From Chrysochromulina parva (lineage: Eukaryota; Haptophyta; Prymnesiales; Chrysochromulinaceae): 15,322 nucleotides of DNA. Positions 14,467-15,322 of the stretch are shown here, one piece after another. The notes below the pieces were generated by a model. The model was not told where the DNA came from, ran no database searches, and worked only from the letters and a program-made list of their open reading frames with translations. Each line of letters starts with the position of its first letter. The stretch's first letter is position 1. Location of the stretch: the NCBI GenBank assembly GCA_002887195.1, contig PJAB01001334.1:1-15322 (forward strand), in the 5' to 3' direction. The position numbers and the translations under genes were made by a program.

Positions 14467-15322
14467 ATGCGGCCGTCGCCAGCCTCCACGGCCACCAGCA
14501 GCGCATCCGGCACCCAACCTTTCCCGTCCCCGCACGAGTTACTGCTCTCGTTGGCCGCACGCAAAGCGAGCCGGTCTCTGGACAGGCCGCAGCCTTTCAG
14601 GCCGCCCGATGCCTCGGCGACCCGGCAGCCGCCACCGCCGCCGCCGCCGCTTCTCAGAGTGACTGCCAGGATACCGATCGGGCCAACTCCGGCGAATACC
14701 CCAGACCGCGCCCCGCCGCTTCCCATGGTCCTCAAAAGGAAAGTTGGAGTTACGATCGCGATGCCTACGCGTACTCCGGCGCCCACCCCGGCTCACACGC
14801 CGCCGAGTATGACGCGGAGCCGGGTCGAGGCCAACGCCCTCCTGCAAGCTTCCTTGGCCCAGCGGGCGGCCACAGCCGTGAAGCAGAAAGCTGCTGCGAT
14901 CAGACTGATCAACAATCTCGCCACCAATCTGCTCAAGAATGATCTTGCCCGGAACCTTGAACAGCTGCCGCGCTACAAGCTCCTGGAGGATGAGGAGAGC
15001 TCTTGCAACGGCTCGCACGCGGCCGCTGAAGGGGACGGAGGAGCGTACGCGCTGCCGCTGCAGGTTGGCCGCCGCGAAATCGGATGGGGACATTCCGACG
15101 GCCAAAACCCACCACTCCTAGCAGAGCCACCACTCCTAGCAGAGCCTGCTTGGGCTAGCTCTTCCAATGACGATTCCCTAGCCCGGACGCCGCTGCGAAC
15201 CTCTCCAGAGCTGCGAGCGCACGCGCCGTCTGCGACGCCGACGACGACCACGACGACAAAGGCCGCACCCGCATGGATGTGGAGTTGGTGCTGTGTTGCG
15301 TTCGCTTTCATCGGGCTGCTCG
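14467..15322 (+). CDS. Unrecognised protein with Pro-rich N-terminus and a transmembrane segment at the window edge (3' partial)
   Basis: The frame opens after a TAG at 14437-14439; the first ATG is 14467, and it stays open to the end of the window (285 codons visible). The first 110 residues are Pro/Ser/Ala-rich with a run of seven Pro and a helix near HELLLSLAARKASR. From about 14805 a helical segment follows (ANALLQASLAQRAATAVKQK, then IRLINNLATNLLKND) ending in YKLLEDEE. A Ser/Pro/Thr-rich stretch carries PLLAEP twice, and the last visible residues, WMWSWCCVAFAFIGLL, look like the start of a membrane span. That suggests a membrane protein with a long N-terminal soluble part, for example a tail-anchored one if the gene ends soon after. 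I do not recognise the family. I prefer this frame to the overlapping one at 14364-14942 because it runs further and contains amphipathic helices and a membrane span. Confidence 0.55.
   Translation, partial: MRPSPASTATSSASGTQPFPSPHELLLSLAARKASRSLDRPQPFRPPDASATRQPPPPPPPLLRVTARIPIGPTPANTPDRAPPLPMVLKRKVGVTIAMPTRTPAPTPAHTPPSMTRSRVEANALLQASLAQRAATAVKQKAAAIRLINNLATNLLKNDLARNLEQLPRYKLLEDEESSCNGSHAAAEGDGGAYALPLQVGRREIGWGHSDGQNPPLLAEPPLLAEPAWASSSNDDSLARTPLRTSPELRAHAPSATPTTTTTTKAAPAWMWSWCCVAFAFIGLL
15109..15144 (+). repeat. 18-bp perfect tandem repeat (PLLAEP x2)
   Basis: CCACCACTCCTAGCAGAG occurs at 15109-15126 and again at 15127-15144 with no change. It is in frame in the last gene and duplicates Pro-Leu-Leu-Ala-Glu-Pro. 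Confidence 0.9.

Noticed and set aside
14364..14942. 192-codon plus-strand frame starting inside the 14-bp palindrome
   Set aside because: It has no visible domain and closes early; the 14467 frame over the same DNA is longer and has helices and a membrane segment. Kept only as an alternative.
1..15322. tRNA, rRNA, prophage or bacterial operon features
   Set aside because: I saw no tRNA-like cloverleaf, no rRNA sequence, no Shine-Dalgarno pattern and no phage genes; the introns and plastid targeting argue for a eukaryotic nucleus.

Overview
This is nuclear DNA from a eukaryotic, probably photosynthetic, microbe. The evidence is: two short spliceosomal introns (GT...AG, with CURAY-type branch-point candidates) needed to keep one very long gene open; a bipartite plastid/thylakoid presequence ending in a twin-arginine signal; a 20-unit EGF array on a secreted protein; IQ and EF-hand calcium-signalling modules; and compact, very GC-rich gene spacing with no operon or Shine-Dalgarno logic. 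A haptophyte or a stramenopile alga fits best, but this is inference from protein style and not a database match.

Layout. 1-963 (+): nitroreductase-fold flavoprotein with a membrane anchor and a degenerate Tyr-Leu/Val-Ser repeat in its N-terminal region (5' end open at the window edge). 1134-3377 (+): secreted protein of 20 tandem tenascin-type EGF domains. 3378-3669: convergent intergenic region carrying a long perfect-armed hairpin. 3670-4368 (-): thylakoid-lumen protein with a bipartite presequence and a four-cysteine cluster. 4369-4904: divergent promoter region. 4905-14234 (+): one giant gene in three exons, predicted 3049 aa, with armadillo-like repeats, about 12 IQ motifs, an EF-hand pair bracketed by a duplicated IQ block, long Ala/Glu/Arg helical stretches, and a C-terminal region full of in-frame minisatellites. 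14467-15322 (+): start of a further gene with a predicted transmembrane segment at the window edge.

The main observations concern the giant gene. Both of its introns (92 and 88 nt) are bounded by long direct repeats of exon sequence (about 36 bp and 28 bp), and in both cases the repeat copies start exactly 88 bp apart. This is the footprint expected if the introns arose by local tandem duplication and not by insertion of a foreign element. Removing them restores a single frame of exactly 3050 codons. The same gene carries an 86-bp IQ-encoding block duplicated with one mismatch at an exact, in-frame distance of 480 bp, flanking the EF-hand pair. It also carries at least ten other tandem repeats, nearly all with periods divisible by three. 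The gene therefore looks like a locus that grows by in-frame, and occasionally intron-generating, duplication.

Functionally, the giant protein looks like a calmodulin-binding scaffold with its own EF-hand pair. No shared pathway links the neighbouring genes; their proximity looks like ordinary compact gene packing.
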